Positions 41,339-50,439 are shown, counted from the first letter of the stretch. The stretch is 64,000 nucleotides of DNA from Mesorhizobium sp. LMG 17147 (GCF_024297145.1 NZ_JANCTC010000002.1:417001-481000), one strand, 5' to 3'. The notes: generated by a model not told the origin, from the sequence alone. Numbers and translations are program-made.

Positions 41339-42198
41339 GATCTGGCGTCCTCCGGGCCGAGCTTCAGCGCGTCGCGCCGGATCTCGAACAGCATGACGCC
41401 GGTGGCCACCGCAAGGTTGAGCGAATCGGCGCGGCCGGCCTGCGGTATCCGCAGCAGCTTGTCGCAGCTTGCGGCAAGCTCGTCAGGCAGGCCTTGCTGC
41501 TCGTTGCCCATCACCAAAAGCAGCGGGCCTTTTGAAAAATCGACCGAGCGGTAGTCGACCGCACCCTTCAGATGGGTGCCGGCGACGAGGCCGGGGAAGC
41601 TCTTTCGCCAGGCGAGAAAAGCCTCGGGCGGCGCCTTGGCGACGGGCACGGCGAAGATCGAGCCCATGGTGGCGCGCACCGTTTCGACCGAAAAGGGATC
41701 GGTGGTCTCGCCGATCAGGATGACGCCCCTGGCGCCGACAGCGTCGACCGTGCGGATGACGGTGCCGAGATTGCCGGGGTCGCGAACGCGGTCGAGTGCT
41801 ACCCAGACGTCGCCGTCCTGGACGCGGATGTCCTTCAGCGACAGCAATTTCTGCGAGAACACGCCGACGACCATTTGCGGATTGTCACGGCGGGTGATGG
41901 CGACCAGCACCTTTTCCGAGACTTCAAGTACCGTGCCGCCGGCGGCGACCGTGCGCGCCGCGACCTTTTCGACTGCCGCGTTGCCACGTCCGGCCTTGGC
42001 GAAGACCAATGTCCTGATCGACCAGCCGAGATCGAGCGCGTCGATGACCAGCTTCAGGCCTTCGGCCATGAAGGCATTCTGCTGGTCACGGAATTTCTTC
42101 AGCGCGAGCGCCTTGATGTCCTTGATCAGCGGGTTGGCGAGGCTGGTGACTTCCTTCACCTGCCCTGGCGCGCCTGCGTGCCGTTCGTACGCACTCAT
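41335..42198 (-). CDS. TrmH/SpoU-family RNA 2'-O-methyltransferase
   Basis: This 287-residue methyltransferase has an N-terminal substrate-binding domain (LIKDIKALALKKFRDQQNAFMAEG) and the knotted SPOUT domain with the three family motifs: LDRVRDPGNLGTVIRTVDAVG, VLVMGNEQQGLPDEL and IPQAGRADSLNLAVA. It probably 2'-O-methylates ribosomal RNA (RlmB-like); the exact nucleotide is not predictable. It ends overlapping lspA, and begins right after the stop of the upstream class I methyltransferase gene, with no gap. Confidence 0.9.
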   Translation of the reverse strand: MSAYERHAGAPGQVKEVTSLANPLIKDIKALALKKFRDQQNAFMAEGLKLVIDALDLGWSIRTLVFAKAGRGNAAVEKVAARTVAAGGTVLEVSEKVLVAITRRDNPQMVVGVFSQKLLSLKDIRVQDGDVWVALDRVRDPGNLGTVIRTVDAVGARGVILIGETTDPFSVETVRATMGSIFAVPVAKAPPEAFLAWRKSFPGLVAGTHLKGAVDYRSVDFSKGPLLLVMGNEQQGLPDELAASCDKLLRIPQAGRADSLNLAVATGVMLFEIRRDALKLGPEDARS

Positions 42199-43308
42199 TC
42201 AGGCCACCCAGCGCGAGAACAGCGAGGTCGAAAGCGCCCGACCGGCAGATTTCTCGCGGATGATCAATTCGCCCGACTCAACCGTGCCGCCCATGCCGGC
42301 GAAGGTGTCGCGCATCAGGGCATGGATCGCGAAAAAAGAGGCGCGGATCGAATAGGCGGTCAGTACCACGGCGAGCGGCTTCGGCGTCAGGATCGCGCGG
42401 CAGATATCGGTCAGCGCCGGCAGGTCCTCGAACAACTGCCAGACCTCGCCTTTCGGTCCGCGGCCATAGGCGGGCGGGTCGAACAGGATGATGTCGTAGC
42501 GGCTGCCGCGGCGCTCCTCGCGTTCGGCGAATTTCACGGCATCGTCGACGATCCAGCGGATCGGCTTTTGCGACAGGCCCGCCATCTCCTGGTTTTCGCG
42601 TGCCCAGCCGATCGCCTTCTTGGAAGCATCGACATGGGTGACCTCGGCGCCGGCATGCGCCGCCACCAGGGAGGCAAGGCCGGTGTAACCGAACAGGTTC
42701 AGCACCTTCACCGGCCGTTTTGCCGCCGCGATCAGTCCGGCCATGTGGTCCCAGTGCGAGGCCTGCTCGGGAAAGACGCCGACATGGCGAAACGAAGTGA
42801 AGCGGCCGAGATAGTCGATGCCGTCATGCTTCATCGGCCAGGTCTCGCCGAGCGGCGTCTTGGGGAAGCGCCAGCGGCCGATGCCTTCCTCGTCGGTATC
42901 GCCGGTGAAAATGGCGTCGGCGCGTTCCCAGTCCCTGGCCGCCAATGCCTTTTGCCAGATCGCCTGGCCCTCCGGCCGAACGATGCGGTAGGGGCCGTAT
43001 TGCTCGAGTTTTTCTCCGGCACCACTGTCTAGCAGCGCGTAGTCCTGATTGGGGCCGACTTCGAGGATCAGCGGCAAATGTTCGGCAGGCAGCGCGCCAT
43101 CGCGGCGCGAGAGCATGCGCGGCGCGGCCTTTGGCTCGGACCGGTCTTGCGGTTTAGGCTCCGGACCGGCGGTTGGGCCGGCGTCGCGCCGCCGGACATG
43201 CTCCGCCCCGCCTTTTGCGGGCGGTCGGCTGTCGCGGCGTCTGTCGCGAAAAGGTTTCAAGAAGGCGCATCTCCGGACGGCGGCTTGGCCGCTTCTGCCA
43301 CAGCACAT
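42199..43308 (-). CDS. Class I SAM-dependent rRNA methyltransferase (RlmI/RlmL-like)
   Basis: The conserved protein (about 306 residues from MLSRRDGALP) has the Rossmann SAM site VLNLFGYTGLASLVAAHAGA, the acidic VTHVDASKKAI and the catalytic DIILFDPPAYGRG, in the order of RlmI-like cytosine-5 methyltransferases, but no PUA domain. The frame is open to ATG 43308, giving a 63-residue Arg/Pro-rich extension; ATG 43116 is the alternative start. No strong ribosome binding site decides between them. It abuts the SpoU methyltransferase gene without a gap. Confidence 0.8.
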   Translation of the reverse strand: MCCGRSGQAAVRRCAFLKPFRDRRRDSRPPAKGGAEHVRRRDAGPTAGPEPKPQDRSEPKAAPRMLSRRDGALPAEHLPLILEVGPNQDYALLDSGAGEKLEQYGPYRIVRPEGQAIWQKALAARDWERADAIFTGDTDEEGIGRWRFPKTPLGETWPMKHDGIDYLGRFTSFRHVGVFPEQASHWDHMAGLIAAAKRPVKVLNLFGYTGLASLVAAHAGAEVTHVDASKKAIGWARENQEMAGLSQKPIRWIVDDAVKFAEREERRGSRYDIILFDPPAYGRGPKGEVWQLFEDLPALTDICRAILTPKPLAVVLTAYSIRASFFAIHALMRDTFAGMGGTVESGELIIREKSAGRALSTSLFSRWVA

Positions 43309-43349
43309 TGACCGGCGCAACAAAAGGGCTGCCGACGTGCGCAACCGGA

Positions 43350-43835
43350 TCAGCCGCGCCTGATCGACAGCAGGCCGATTGCGAGCGCTATAAAACCAAC
43401 GGCCTTGAAGCCGGTGACGACCGTATGGCCGGTTTCCCAGCGGCTCCGGATAGTTTCGAAATTGTCCGGGATCGGTCCAGGTACCCAAGTGGCCAGGACA
43501 TCGTTTGCCGGTTTGACCAGCGCAAACCACGCCCCAAGCGCTAGCAGGTAGAGCACGGTGGCGGCCAAGACCCACCAGAATGCCGGACGATCGCTGCGCA
43601 GCATCCAGGCGAGGAGGCCCGGACAGACGATTGCCGCCAGGTCCAGCGGTGCGCCGACAATCGCGAAGAATTGGAACTGAGCGTTAAAGACAGTGGTTTC
43701 TCGCCAGAGCGAAGGCGGCCATCTGGTCAGCCGCGGCACCGATTCCAGCACATGGGCGAAAGACGGCCCAAGGCTGAGCGCCGCGACGATGGCGGTCAAA
43801 ACCGACCAGAACAACAGAAAACCGCGTATGTCCAT
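43350..43835 (-). CDS. DUF1772-type four-helix membrane protein
   Basis: This 161-residue integral membrane protein has about four hydrophobic segments (1-25, 55-75, 80-105 and 135-155) and matches the pattern of DUF1772/anthrone-oxygenase-like proteins (GPSFAHVLESVPRL, WFALVKPANDVLATW). Activity in bacteria is unknown. It lies 42 bases upstream of the class I methyltransferase gene on the same strand and diverges from the WYL regulator. Co-transcription with the methyltransferase is likely but functionally unexplained. Confidence 0.7.
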   Translation of the reverse strand: MDIRGFLLFWSVLTAIVAALSLGPSFAHVLESVPRLTRWPPSLWRETTVFNAQFQFFAIVGAPLDLAAIVCPGLLAWMLRSDRPAFWWVLAATVLYLLALGAWFALVKPANDVLATWVPGPIPDNFETIRSRWETGHTVVTGFKAVGFIALAIGLLSIRRG

Positions 43836-43958
43836 AATGGCCAGACAACGGCGTCAGGGCGCAGACGTTCCGGTCGGCGATCGTCTTGCTTGCCGTCGAA
43901 AGGGCAGGCGCACTATCGTCCATTCAAATTGGACATCCATCAAACCGGGTTGCGATCC

Positions 43959-44642
43959 ATGTCCCGCGCCGAACGCCTGCTCGACCTGATCCAGATCCTG
44001 CGCCGGCATCGCCGGCCGGTCAGCGGCCGCAGCCTCGCGGGCGAAATGGGTGTGTCGATCCGCACGCTCTATCGCGATATCGCCACGCTGCAGGGGCAGG
44101 GTGCGCCGATCGAGGGTGAGGCGGGGCTGGGTTACGTGCTCAGGCCAGGTTTCATGCTGCCGCCCTTGATGTTCACCGATGAGGAGATCGAGGCGATCGT
44201 TCTCGGTTCGCGCTGGGTGGCCAAGCAGCCGGACTGGCGGCTTGCGAACGCCGCCACCGACGCGCTGGCCAAGATCGCGGCGGTGCTGCCGGACGATTTG
44301 CGCGAGGAACTCGATGCCTCGACGCTGCTGGTCGGGTCGCGCACCGAGGTCACAGAAGGCATCGATCTCGGCGTGGTGCGGCAGGCCATCCGCGAGGAGC
44401 GCAAGCTGAGCTTTGTCTATCGCGACGCCGGCGGCGCTGCCTCCGAGCGCACCGTCTGGCCGTTCGCACTCGGCTTCTTCGATAAGGTGCGCGTCGTCGC
44501 GGCCTGGTGCGAGATGCGCCAGGATTTCAGGCACTTTCGCGCCGATCGGATATCCGGCCTCAACGCCACCGAGATGCGCTATCCGCGCCGCCGTCAGGTG
44601 CTGCTCAAAGAATGGCGGGCGACGCTCGACACGCCAACCTAA
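43959..44642 (+). CDS. YafY-type HTH/WYL transcriptional regulator
   Basis: This 227-residue regulator has an N-terminal HTH_11 winged helix (about 1-60, MSRAERLLDLIQILRRHRRPVSG and SIRTLYRDIATLQ) and a C-terminal WYL-type ligand domain (IREERKLSFVYRDAGG, TVWPFALGFF, WCEMRQDFRHFRADRI). ATG 43959 gives the canonical family start; the frame is open further upstream without family similarity. It is followed 86 bases later by a VOC-family gene, a frequent regulator-target pair, with a perfect palindrome between them. Confidence 0.88.
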   Translation: MSRAERLLDLIQILRRHRRPVSGRSLAGEMGVSIRTLYRDIATLQGQGAPIEGEAGLGYVLRPGFMLPPLMFTDEEIEAIVLGSRWVAKQPDWRLANAATDALAKIAAVLPDDLREELDASTLLVGSRTEVTEGIDLGVVRQAIREERKLSFVYRDAGGAASERTVWPFALGFFDKVRVVAAWCEMRQDFRHFRADRISGLNATEMRYPRRRQVLLKEWRATLDTPT

Positions 44643-44664
44643 GGCTGCTGCTCAGTTGAGACTG

Positions 44665-44681
44665 CTGCCAGAATCTGGCAG
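44665..44681. promoter_or_regulatory. Palindromic candidate operator between WYL regulator and VOC gene
   Basis: CTGCCAG-AAT-CTGGCAG is a perfect 7+3+7 palindrome about 48 bases before the VOC start codon. It overlaps the region where a promoter would lie (TTGAGA at 44656, CTATGC at 44691). It is a plausible site for the neighbouring regulator, but could also be a short hairpin. Confidence 0.45.
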
Positions 44682-44728
44682 TGGCATACGCTATGCTCCT
44701 CCAATCGAAACCATCTGGAGAGCAATTC

Positions 44729-45097
44729 ATGACACCGCCCAATTTCGTCATCCTCTATGTCGACAAGCCTGAGCAAAGCGGCGCCTTCTATAGCGCGCTG
44801 CTTGGGCGGCAACCGGTCGAGACCTCGCCGACCTTTGTGCTGTTCGTGCTCGACAACGGCTTCAAGCTCGGCCTCTGGTCGCGTCACACCGTGGAACCGG
44901 CCGCCGCGGCAGCGGGCGGCGGCGCCGAGATCGTCATTGCGCTGGACACGCCGGGTGCCGTCGACGCCACCCATGCCGAGTGGGCCGGCCGCGGGCTGAA
45001 AATTCTGCAGACGCCGACCGACATGGATTTCGGCCGCACCTTCGTCGCGCTTGATCCCGACAGCCACCGGCTGCGGGTTTATTGGCAAAGGGAGTAG
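44729..45097 (+). CDS. VOC-family (glyoxalase/bleomycin-resistance fold) protein
   Basis: This 122-residue protein has a single VOC unit made of two beta-alpha-beta-beta-beta modules: FVILYVDKPEQSGAFYSALLG opens the first and VDATHAEWAGRGLKIL with FVALDPDSHRLRVYW closes the second. Metal ligands of true glyoxalase I are not obvious, so it may be a drug-binding or dioxygenase-like member. A GGAG site supports ATG 44729 over the in-frame ATG at 44681. Its stop codon lies inside an AGTAGGG inverted repeat. Confidence 0.82.
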   Translation: MTPPNFVILYVDKPEQSGAFYSALLGRQPVETSPTFVLFVLDNGFKLGLWSRHTVEPAAAAAGGGAEIVIALDTPGAVDATHAEWAGRGLKILQTPTDMDFGRTFVALDPDSHRLRVYWQRE

Positions 45098-45189
45098 GGC
45101 AGTAGGGCAGTAGGGGAGTACGTGACAGGAAACATAGCTGGCGCGGCGCCGCACGATCAGTGTGGTTTCCTACTCCCCTACTCCCCTTT
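45088..45189. repeat. AGTAGGGG-type inverted repeat spanning both convergent stop codons
   Basis: AAGGGAGTAGGGCAGTAGGG and TAGGGGAGTA (45088-45120) pair with TACTCCCCTACTCCCCTTT (45171-45189). Inside, GGAAAC (45128-45133) pairs with GTTTCC (45165-45170). The stops of the VOC gene (TAG 45095-45097) and the cyclodeaminase gene (TAG 45172-45170) are part of the arms. It would act as a bidirectional terminator and belongs to the same family as 36289-36396. Confidence 0.8.
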
Positions 45190-46147
45190 CGCTTGCCCGA
45201 TACACGGCAATGCCGGCGGCGAGATCCTCGAGGGCTGCGCCGACCGACTTGAACAGCGTGATCTCGTCGTCGTTCTGCCGGCCTTTTTTCTGGCCGCGCG
45301 CCAGTTCATAGAGGTCGGCGACGATGGCTTCCGGCTTCAGAACGCCGGAGGCCAGCGGCTGGACGATATCGCCGGCTTCCTTGGTGGCGCCGGCGCGGGT
45401 GTCGACATAGACGCGGGCGCGTGCAATCGCGTCGTCGTCGCTTTCGCGCATCGCCGGCGTGAAGCCGCCGACCAGATCGACATGGGTGCCGGACTTCAAG
45501 AGTGCGCCCTTGATCAGTGGCATGGTGGTGATGGTCGCCGACGATACGATATCGGCCTTTCCGAGTTCGGCGTCGAGATCGCCTGCTGCTTCGGCCGCAA
45601 AACCCTCGGCACGCAATTTTGCCGCGACCTTTTCGGCATTCGACGACGTGCGGTTCCAGATGCGGATGTTCTTGATCGGACGCACCGCCGAATGCGCCTT
45701 TGCAAGGAATGGCGACAGCGCGCCGGCGCCGACCACCAGCAGCCGTGATGCATCCTCGCGGGCCAGATAGGAGGCAGCCAGCGCCGAGGCACAGGCCGTG
45801 CGCCACTGTGTCAGCCTCTGGCCATCGATCAAGGCCTGAGGCTCGCCTGTGGCGCCGTCGAGCAAGAGGTAAAGCCCCATCACCGCGGGCTTGCCGACGG
45901 CATTGTTGTCAGGCGACACGGTGACGATCTTGACGCCGATATGGCCATCGGCCGAGGTGCCGGCTGCGTTGAAGTCGGTCCAGGCCGGCATCAAAAGCAG
46001 CGTTGAGGCGGCGCCATCGGGCCGCTCGACAGTGTGATGGTGCCTGACCGGCTGCACGGCGCCATCGCGAAAGGCGGCGCGTAACGTCTCGACCAGCTTG
46101 GAAAAGGTCAGCGCGCGGTCGACCTCGGCGGCGGAAATGGTCAGCAT
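45170..46147 (-). CDS. Ornithine cyclodeaminase/mu-crystallin family protein
   Basis: This 325-residue protein has the OCD family layout: an N-terminal dimerisation part (MLTISAAEVDRALTFSKLVETL) and a Rossmann domain with LLVVGAGALSPFLAKAHSAV (about 123-142) and IRIWNRTSSNAEKVA. The family includes ornithine cyclodeaminase, alanine dehydrogenase and ketimine reductases. The AEVGAD-type substrate residues cannot be assigned here, so the substrate is open. It is the last gene of the run sppA-ihfB-lapA-OCD on this strand, at the place where trpF sits in many relatives. Confidence 0.83.
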   Translation of the reverse strand: MLTISAAEVDRALTFSKLVETLRAAFRDGAVQPVRHHHTVERPDGAASTLLLMPAWTDFNAAGTSADGHIGVKIVTVSPDNNAVGKPAVMGLYLLLDGATGEPQALIDGQRLTQWRTACASALAASYLAREDASRLLVVGAGALSPFLAKAHSAVRPIKNIRIWNRTSSNAEKVAAKLRAEGFAAEAAGDLDAELGKADIVSSATITTMPLIKGALLKSGTHVDLVGGFTPAMRESDDDAIARARVYVDTRAGATKEAGDIVQPLASGVLKPEAIVADLYELARGQKKGRQNDDEITLFKSVGAALEDLAAGIAVYRASERGVGE

Positions 46148-46199
46148 GAAAGGCTCCGTGGAGAACTAGGCCGGTTGTGCCTCAGGCCCGAGTCGCGGC

Positions 46200-46532
46200 T
46201 CAGTTCGTCGCCTTCGGCAAGACTGGGCTCTGCGACGCGGTGGGCGCGCGGCTGACCGCCTGGCGCAGGTTCTCGGCCTCGGCGCCGCGCTGGCGCGCCA
46301 GCTTGCGGTAGCGGCCCTGCTTGATCCAGGTCGCCAGGCTGCCGACGATCATGCCGATAGCCAGCGCCAGGAACAGGAAAATGAAGAGCGGCACGGTCAG
46401 CGTCAGCGCCGGATTGCCGGGATTGAACGGATCGAGTGTGAAGGCTACCGGTTCGCGGTTCGCGACGGCCAGTGCAATCAGGATGACGGCCAGCGGCACG
46501 AAAACCACGATGAGAATGAAGCGATTGAACAT
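46200..46532 (-). CDS. LapA/DUF1049-type inner-membrane protein
   Basis: This 110-residue protein has two membrane helices (about 1-25 and 48-68) and a basic, helical cytoplasmic tail (GRYRKLARQRGAEAENLRQAV). The pattern (ANREPVAFTLDPF between the helices, IGMIVGSLATW) is that of LapA/YciS-like proteins linked to lipopolysaccharide assembly. Its position 47 bases after ihfB is conserved in Alphaproteobacteria. No enzymatic motif is present. Confidence 0.85.
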   Translation of the reverse strand: MFNRFILIVVFVPLAVILIALAVANREPVAFTLDPFNPGNPALTLTVPLFIFLFLALAIGMIVGSLATWIKQGRYRKLARQRGAEAENLRQAVSRAPTASQSPVLPKATN

Positions 46533-46579
46533 GTTTTTCCGTTCGGAAGAAAAGGCAGGAGCGGTGGCGGGTGCCGCGC

Positions 46580-46864
46580 CTATTTGCCTCCGTTCAGCCT
46601 TTCACGCAATTCCTTGCCGGTCTTGAAGAACGGTACCCATTTCTCCTCAACCTCCACGGATTCGCCGGTGCGCGGGTTGCGGCCGGTGCGGGCAGGGCGG
46701 TTTTTCACCGAAAACGCGCCGAAGCCGCGCAACTCGACCCGGTTGCCCTCGGCAAGCGCGTCGGTGATTTCATCGAAGATAGCGCTGACAATGTTTTCGA
46801 CGTCGCGCAGGAAAAGATGCGGATTACGCGTGGCGATGATCTGAACAAGTTCGGATTTGATCAT
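46580..46864 (-). CDS. ihfB: Integration host factor beta subunit
   Basis: This 94-residue DNA-bending protein of the HU/IHF family starts [17 protein letters not shown] and has the beta-arm block [26 protein letters not shown] with the Pro that intercalates in DNA. It pairs with IhfA (not in the window) in recombination, nucleoid structure and sigma-54 promoter activation. It lies between sppA and lapA on the same strand, a typical alphaproteobacterial order. Confidence 0.95.
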   Translation of the reverse strand: MIKSELVQIIATRNPHLFLRDVENIVSAIFDEITDALAEGNRVELRGFGAFSVKNRPARTGRNPRTGESVEVEEKWVPFFKTGKELRERLNGGK

Positions 46865-46945
46865 GAAAAGGCTCCCCGTGAAAGCAGTGCCGCCGAAATT
46901 ATCAGAATGATTTTATTTGGTTTTTCACTCGTCCCAAGCGGTTCC

Positions 46946-47902
46946 TCAAGGGTGCCAGACGGAAACGAGACCGTCAAGAAACAAGCGGTCCACTCCAATT
47001 TCGTGAAGGACGTCGCCGCCATGGCCGGGCAGGCCAAGCGCAGCGCCGACGGTCTGCGCCATCGCCTTGGAGAACAGGAAACCACCGCGTTTTTCCGTGT
47101 CCTTCCATTCCACCACCTTGAGCTTGGCATCGACACCCTTGCCTGCAAGCCAGTCGATCGCCTCGGCTTCACCGCCGACCGCGTCGATCAATCTGTTGGC
47201 GACCGCCTGCCGGCCGGTGAAGATCGACCCGTCTGCGAGCGCCAGCGCCTCTGGCTTGGTCATGTTGCGGCGCTCGGCGACGATGCCGACGAACCAGTCG
47301 TAGCTGTCGAGGATGAGCTTGCGGACCATGGCGCGCTCATCGTCATTGGTCGGCTTGAAGGGAGAAGGCGAGGCCTTCAACGGCGAGGATTTCACCTCCT
47401 CCAGCTTGACGCCGAGCTTGTCCATGAGGCCGCTGACGTCCGGGTACTGGATCAGCACGCCGATCGAGCCGACGATCGAGGATTTGCGTGCAACAATATG
47501 GTCGGCCGCAGTGGCGATCATGTAGCCCGCCGAAGCCGCGAGCGTGCCGACCTCGGCCACCACCGGCTTGTCGGCGGCGAGCTTGCGCACTGCCTCATAG
47601 ATCGACTCGCCACCGACGGTGGTGCCGCCGGGTGAATCGATCGACAGGATCACAGCCTTGACGCGCGGCGACTGACGGATGGCCTCCAGCCGCTTGATCA
47701 GTTCTTCGTCTTCGGTGATGGTACCTTCGATCTTGACCTTGGCGATGTGGTCGACTGCCGCGCTGGTGAAGTCGTCACCATAAATCCACGCCGAAAAGGC
47801 GATCAGCCCGGCTGCGGCGACGATAATCGCCGCGATACGCCAGAATGTCAGCTTGCGGCGCAAGCGGCGGCGGTCGATCAGGTCGTCGGCTCTCAATGCC
47901 AT
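46946..47902 (-). CDS. sppA: Signal peptide peptidase SppA (short form)
   Basis: This 318-residue inner-membrane serine protease degrades cleaved signal peptides. It has one N-terminal membrane segment (about 19-42, LTFWRIAAIIVAAAGLIAFSAW). The S49 domain follows, with the GTTVGGESIYEAVRKL block, the catalytic Ser in TLAASAGYMIATAADHI and the catalytic Lys in the region after LGVKLEEVKSSPLKA. Length fits the single-domain bacterial type, which forms an octamer. It starts the operon sppA-ihfB-lapA. Confidence 0.93.
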   Translation of the reverse strand: MALRADDLIDRRRLRRKLTFWRIAAIIVAAAGLIAFSAWIYGDDFTSAAVDHIAKVKIEGTITEDEELIKRLEAIRQSPRVKAVILSIDSPGGTTVGGESIYEAVRKLAADKPVVAEVGTLAASAGYMIATAADHIVARKSSIVGSIGVLIQYPDVSGLMDKLGVKLEEVKSSPLKASPSPFKPTNDDERAMVRKLILDSYDWFVGIVAERRNMTKPEALALADGSIFTGRQAVANRLIDAVGGEAEAIDWLAGKGVDAKLKVVEWKDTEKRGGFLFSKAMAQTVGAALGLPGHGGDVLHEIGVDRLFLDGLVSVWHP

Positions 47903-48144
47903 GGTCAGCCTCGTAGTCGGTGGGAGCAGATGCTTTTAAAGCAACCATTCGCGCCCGGCTACCGTTTCCTGACGGCCTTGCGACAAAGGCCTTAGGCATT
48001 CGCGGCAAGCCTCAACCTGTCGCGTTCCACAGGCTCTAACACTGTGCGCCTATATCTGGTATGAGGTACAGGCTGCGCTGGGGCCATTTTCGTTGTACAG
48101 GGGCGGCTGTCACATTTTTGCGGTTTTCCTCGGCTTGTGCTTGC

Positions 48145-48172
48145 TTGAGGGCGCCGGCATCCCACCTATAGG
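48145..48172 (+). promoter_or_regulatory. Sigma-70 promoter of the lpt operon
   Basis: TTGAGG (48145-48150), 16 bases, then TATAGG (48167-48172), 35 bases before the lptC start. The remainder of the 305-base gap from sppA (47903-48207) shows no gene or repeat. Confidence 0.5.
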
Positions 48173-48207
48173 GCGGCCTGGCGGGCAGGGGTTTAGAAGA
48201 AGCAGTC

Positions 48208-48921
48208 ATGTTAGCGGGACCAATCGAACCGACCAACACCGAGACGGAGTTGGCTCCCAAGGCCGCAGGCCGGGCGCGGGTCGACGCGTTTGACATTGCG
48301 CAGCGTCATTCGCGCCGGGTCCGGATCCTGAAGCTGGCCGTACCGCTGGTCGCTGCCGTGATCGCGGTCGCGTTTCCGGTCTATTCCTATCTCATGGCAC
48401 CCGCTGCAATCGAGGTGCAGGCCGACGGCGGCGCCTTTGCCGATGGCAAGCTGGTGATGGCCAATCCCAAGCTCAACGGCTTCACCAAGCAAAACCTGCC
48501 CTATTCGATGACAGCGCTGCGCGCCATACAGGATGTCAGCAAACAGGGCATCATCGATCTGGAAGGTATCAAGGCCAAGCTGCCGATTGCGGCCGACAAC
48601 ACCGCCGCCATCGGTGCTGCGCACGGCACCTACGATCGCGACGGCAACACGTTCAGCCTGACCAGCGACGTGACCGTGTCGACCACGGATGGCGTGGTGG
48701 CAAAATTCAAATCAGTCTATCTCGACATGGCCGAAGGCACTATGAAGACAAGCGAACCCGTCGATGTCAGCCGCGGCGGGTCGCGGATCAGGGCGGATTC
48801 GATGTCGGTCCGGGACAATGGCAAGGTCCTGATTTTCGAGAACAAGGTGCGCGTCGACATCGATCCCGCCAGTTTGAAGGCGGCAGAGGCAAAGAGCGGA
48901 GAGACCAATGCGGTTCAGTAG
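48208..48921 (+). CDS. lptC: LPS export protein LptC
   Basis: This 237-residue bitopic protein has a short cytoplasmic N-terminus, one membrane helix (about 42-63, LAVPLVAAVIAVAFPVYSYL) and a periplasmic beta-jellyroll domain with the LptC repeats (GFTKQNLPYSMTAL, VSTTDGVVAKFKSVYLD). It links the LptBFG ABC transporter to the periplasmic LptA bridge in lipopolysaccharide transport. It overlaps lptA by 14 bases, and the order lptC-lptA-lptB-rpoN is conserved. Confidence 0.9.
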   Translation: MLAGPIEPTNTETELAPKAAGRARVDAFDIAQRHSRRVRILKLAVPLVAAVIAVAFPVYSYLMAPAAIEVQADGGAFADGKLVMANPKLNGFTKQNLPYSMTALRAIQDVSKQGIIDLEGIKAKLPIAADNTAAIGAAHGTYDRDGNTFSLTSDVTVSTTDGVVAKFKSVYLDMAEGTMKTSEPVDVSRGGSRIRADSMSVRDNGKVLIFENKVRVDIDPASLKAAEAKSGETNAVQ

Positions 48922-49516
48922 TTCGGCACGGCGCCTCGCCGCGATCTCGGCGTTAACGCTTGGGTTGCCCTTGGGGCTGACCTTCGGGACGGCGCCGTCG
49001 CTGGCGCAATCCAGTGCCACCAGCCAAATGTCCGGCCTCAGGCTGTCGGGCGACAAGCCCATCCAGATCGAAAGCGACAAGCTCGAGGTGCGCCAGGCGG
49101 AAAGCGTCGCCGTCTTCACCGGCAACGTCAACGTCGTCCAGGGTCCGACCGTGCTCAAGGCCGGCAAAATGACGGTCTATTACGTCAGGGATGCAGGCGC
49201 CGCCAAAGGCGCCCAGCCCGCGGGTGCCGCGGCAATGACCGGATCCGCCAACATCGACCATCTCGAGGTCGACGATAAGGTCTACATCAAATCGGACGAT
49301 CAGGTTGCCACCGGCGACCGGGGCACCTTCGACATGAAGACCGAAGTGCTGGTGCTTTCCGGCAGCAAGGTCGTGCTCTCGCAAGGCGACAACGTGCTTG
49401 TCGGCTGCAAGCTTACCGTGCAGATGAAGAGCGGCCTTGCCCAGGTCGACGCTTGCGGCGGCCGCGTCATGATGTCGATCACGCCGCCGGCGAAGTCTGG
49501 AGCAGCGAAACCCTGA
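48908..49516 (+). CDS. lptA: LPS transport periplasmic protein LptA (OstA-like)
   Basis: This 202-residue protein has a signal peptide (about 1-38, cleavage near SLAQ) and the OstA/LptA jellyroll repeat domain with [29 protein letters not shown]. Head-to-tail LptA forms the periplasmic bridge that carries lipopolysaccharide to the outer membrane. Its start lies inside the end of lptC and its stop shares one base with the lptB start (TGATG), so the three genes are translationally linked. Confidence 0.92.
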   Translation: MRFSSSARRLAAISALTLGLPLGLTFGTAPSLAQSSATSQMSGLRLSGDKPIQIESDKLEVRQAESVAVFTGNVNVVQGPTVLKAGKMTVYYVRDAGAAKGAQPAGAAAMTGSANIDHLEVDDKVYIKSDDQVATGDRGTFDMKTEVLVLSGSKVVLSQGDNVLVGCKLTVQMKSGLAQVDACGGRVMMSITPPAKSGAAKP

Positions 49517-50334
49517 TGACCGGCATATCGTCGCTGCTGGCGCGTCTTCCAGGGCGCGCCGCCAGCAAACTTGCGGCACCGGCCAGGGTCACCGTCGAAG
49601 CGGCAAAGTTCAAAGGAACCTTGATCGCCAAAGGGCTGACCAAAAGCTACAAGGGCCGCAAAGTCGTCAGCGGCGTGACGCTGGGCGTGCGCGCCGGCGA
49701 GGCGGTTGGGCTGCTCGGCCCCAACGGCGCCGGCAAGACGACCTGTTTCTACATGGTGACCGGCCTAGTGCCGGTCGATGAAGGCACCATCGAAATCGAC
49801 GGTTTCGACGTCACGTCGATGCCGATGTATCGCCGCGCCCGTCTCGGCATCGGCTACCTGCCGCAGGAAGCGTCGATTTTTCGCGGCCTGAATGTCGAGC
49901 AAAACATCCGGGCCGTGCTCGAAGTGGTCGAAAAGAGCCGCAAGGAGCGTGAGCGGCTGCTCGACGAATTGCTCGAGGAATTCCACATCAGCCATCTGCG
50001 CAAGGCTCCGTCGCTGTCGCTCTCCGGTGGTGAGCGGCGACGCCTCGAAATTGCCCGTGCGTTGGCAACCCGCCCTGCCTACATGCTGCTCGACGAACCG
50101 TTCGCCGGCATCGATCCGATCGCCGTCGCCGACATCCAGCAGCTCGTGCGCCACTTGACGGCACGTGGAATCGGCGTGCTGATCACCGACCACAATGTCC
50201 GCGAGACACTTGGCCTGATCGACCGCGCCTACATCATCCATGCCGGTCAGGTGCTGACCCATGGCCGGGCCGACGAGATAGTCGCAAATGCCGATGTGCG
50301 GCGGCTTTACCTCGGCGAGGGATTTACGCTCTAA
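49516..50334 (+). CDS. lptB: LPS export ABC transporter ATPase LptB
   Basis: This 272-residue ATPase drives lipopolysaccharide extraction from the inner membrane. Walker A is GPNGAGKTT, the Q-loop is [17 protein letters not shown], the signature [15 protein letters not shown], Walker [16 protein letters not shown] and the switch His in [10 protein letters not shown]. An N-terminal stretch of about 35 residues precedes the ABC core, as in other rhizobial LptB. LptF and LptG are encoded elsewhere. A frame extending upstream into lptA is rejected in favour of the coupled ATG at 49516. Confidence 0.93.
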   Translation: MTGISSLLARLPGRAASKLAAPARVTVEAAKFKGTLIAKGLTKSYKGRKVVSGVTLGVRAGEAVGLLGPNGAGKTTCFYMVTGLVPVDEGTIEIDGFDVTSMPMYRRARLGIGYLPQEASIFRGLNVEQNIRAVLEVVEKSRKERERLLDELLEEFHISHLRKAPSLSLSGGERRRLEIARALATRPAYMLLDEPFAGIDPIAVADIQQLVRHLTARGIGVLITDHNVRETLGLIDRAYIIHAGQVLTHGRADEIVANADVRRLYLGEGFTL

Positions 50335-50439
50335 GTGCGAAATTCCGGTTCGAGCGGGATTTCCGGCGTAGTCCAGCAGCTTTTTCTTCAATTTTTTGCC
50401 TGAAAACGTGTCGGCAGGCGAGTTTTACCGCTCCTCGCC

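Noticed and set aside
42199..43575. Very long methyltransferase reading to 43575
   Set aside because: It would overlap the DUF1772 gene on the same strand in another frame, and the added residues have no family similarity.
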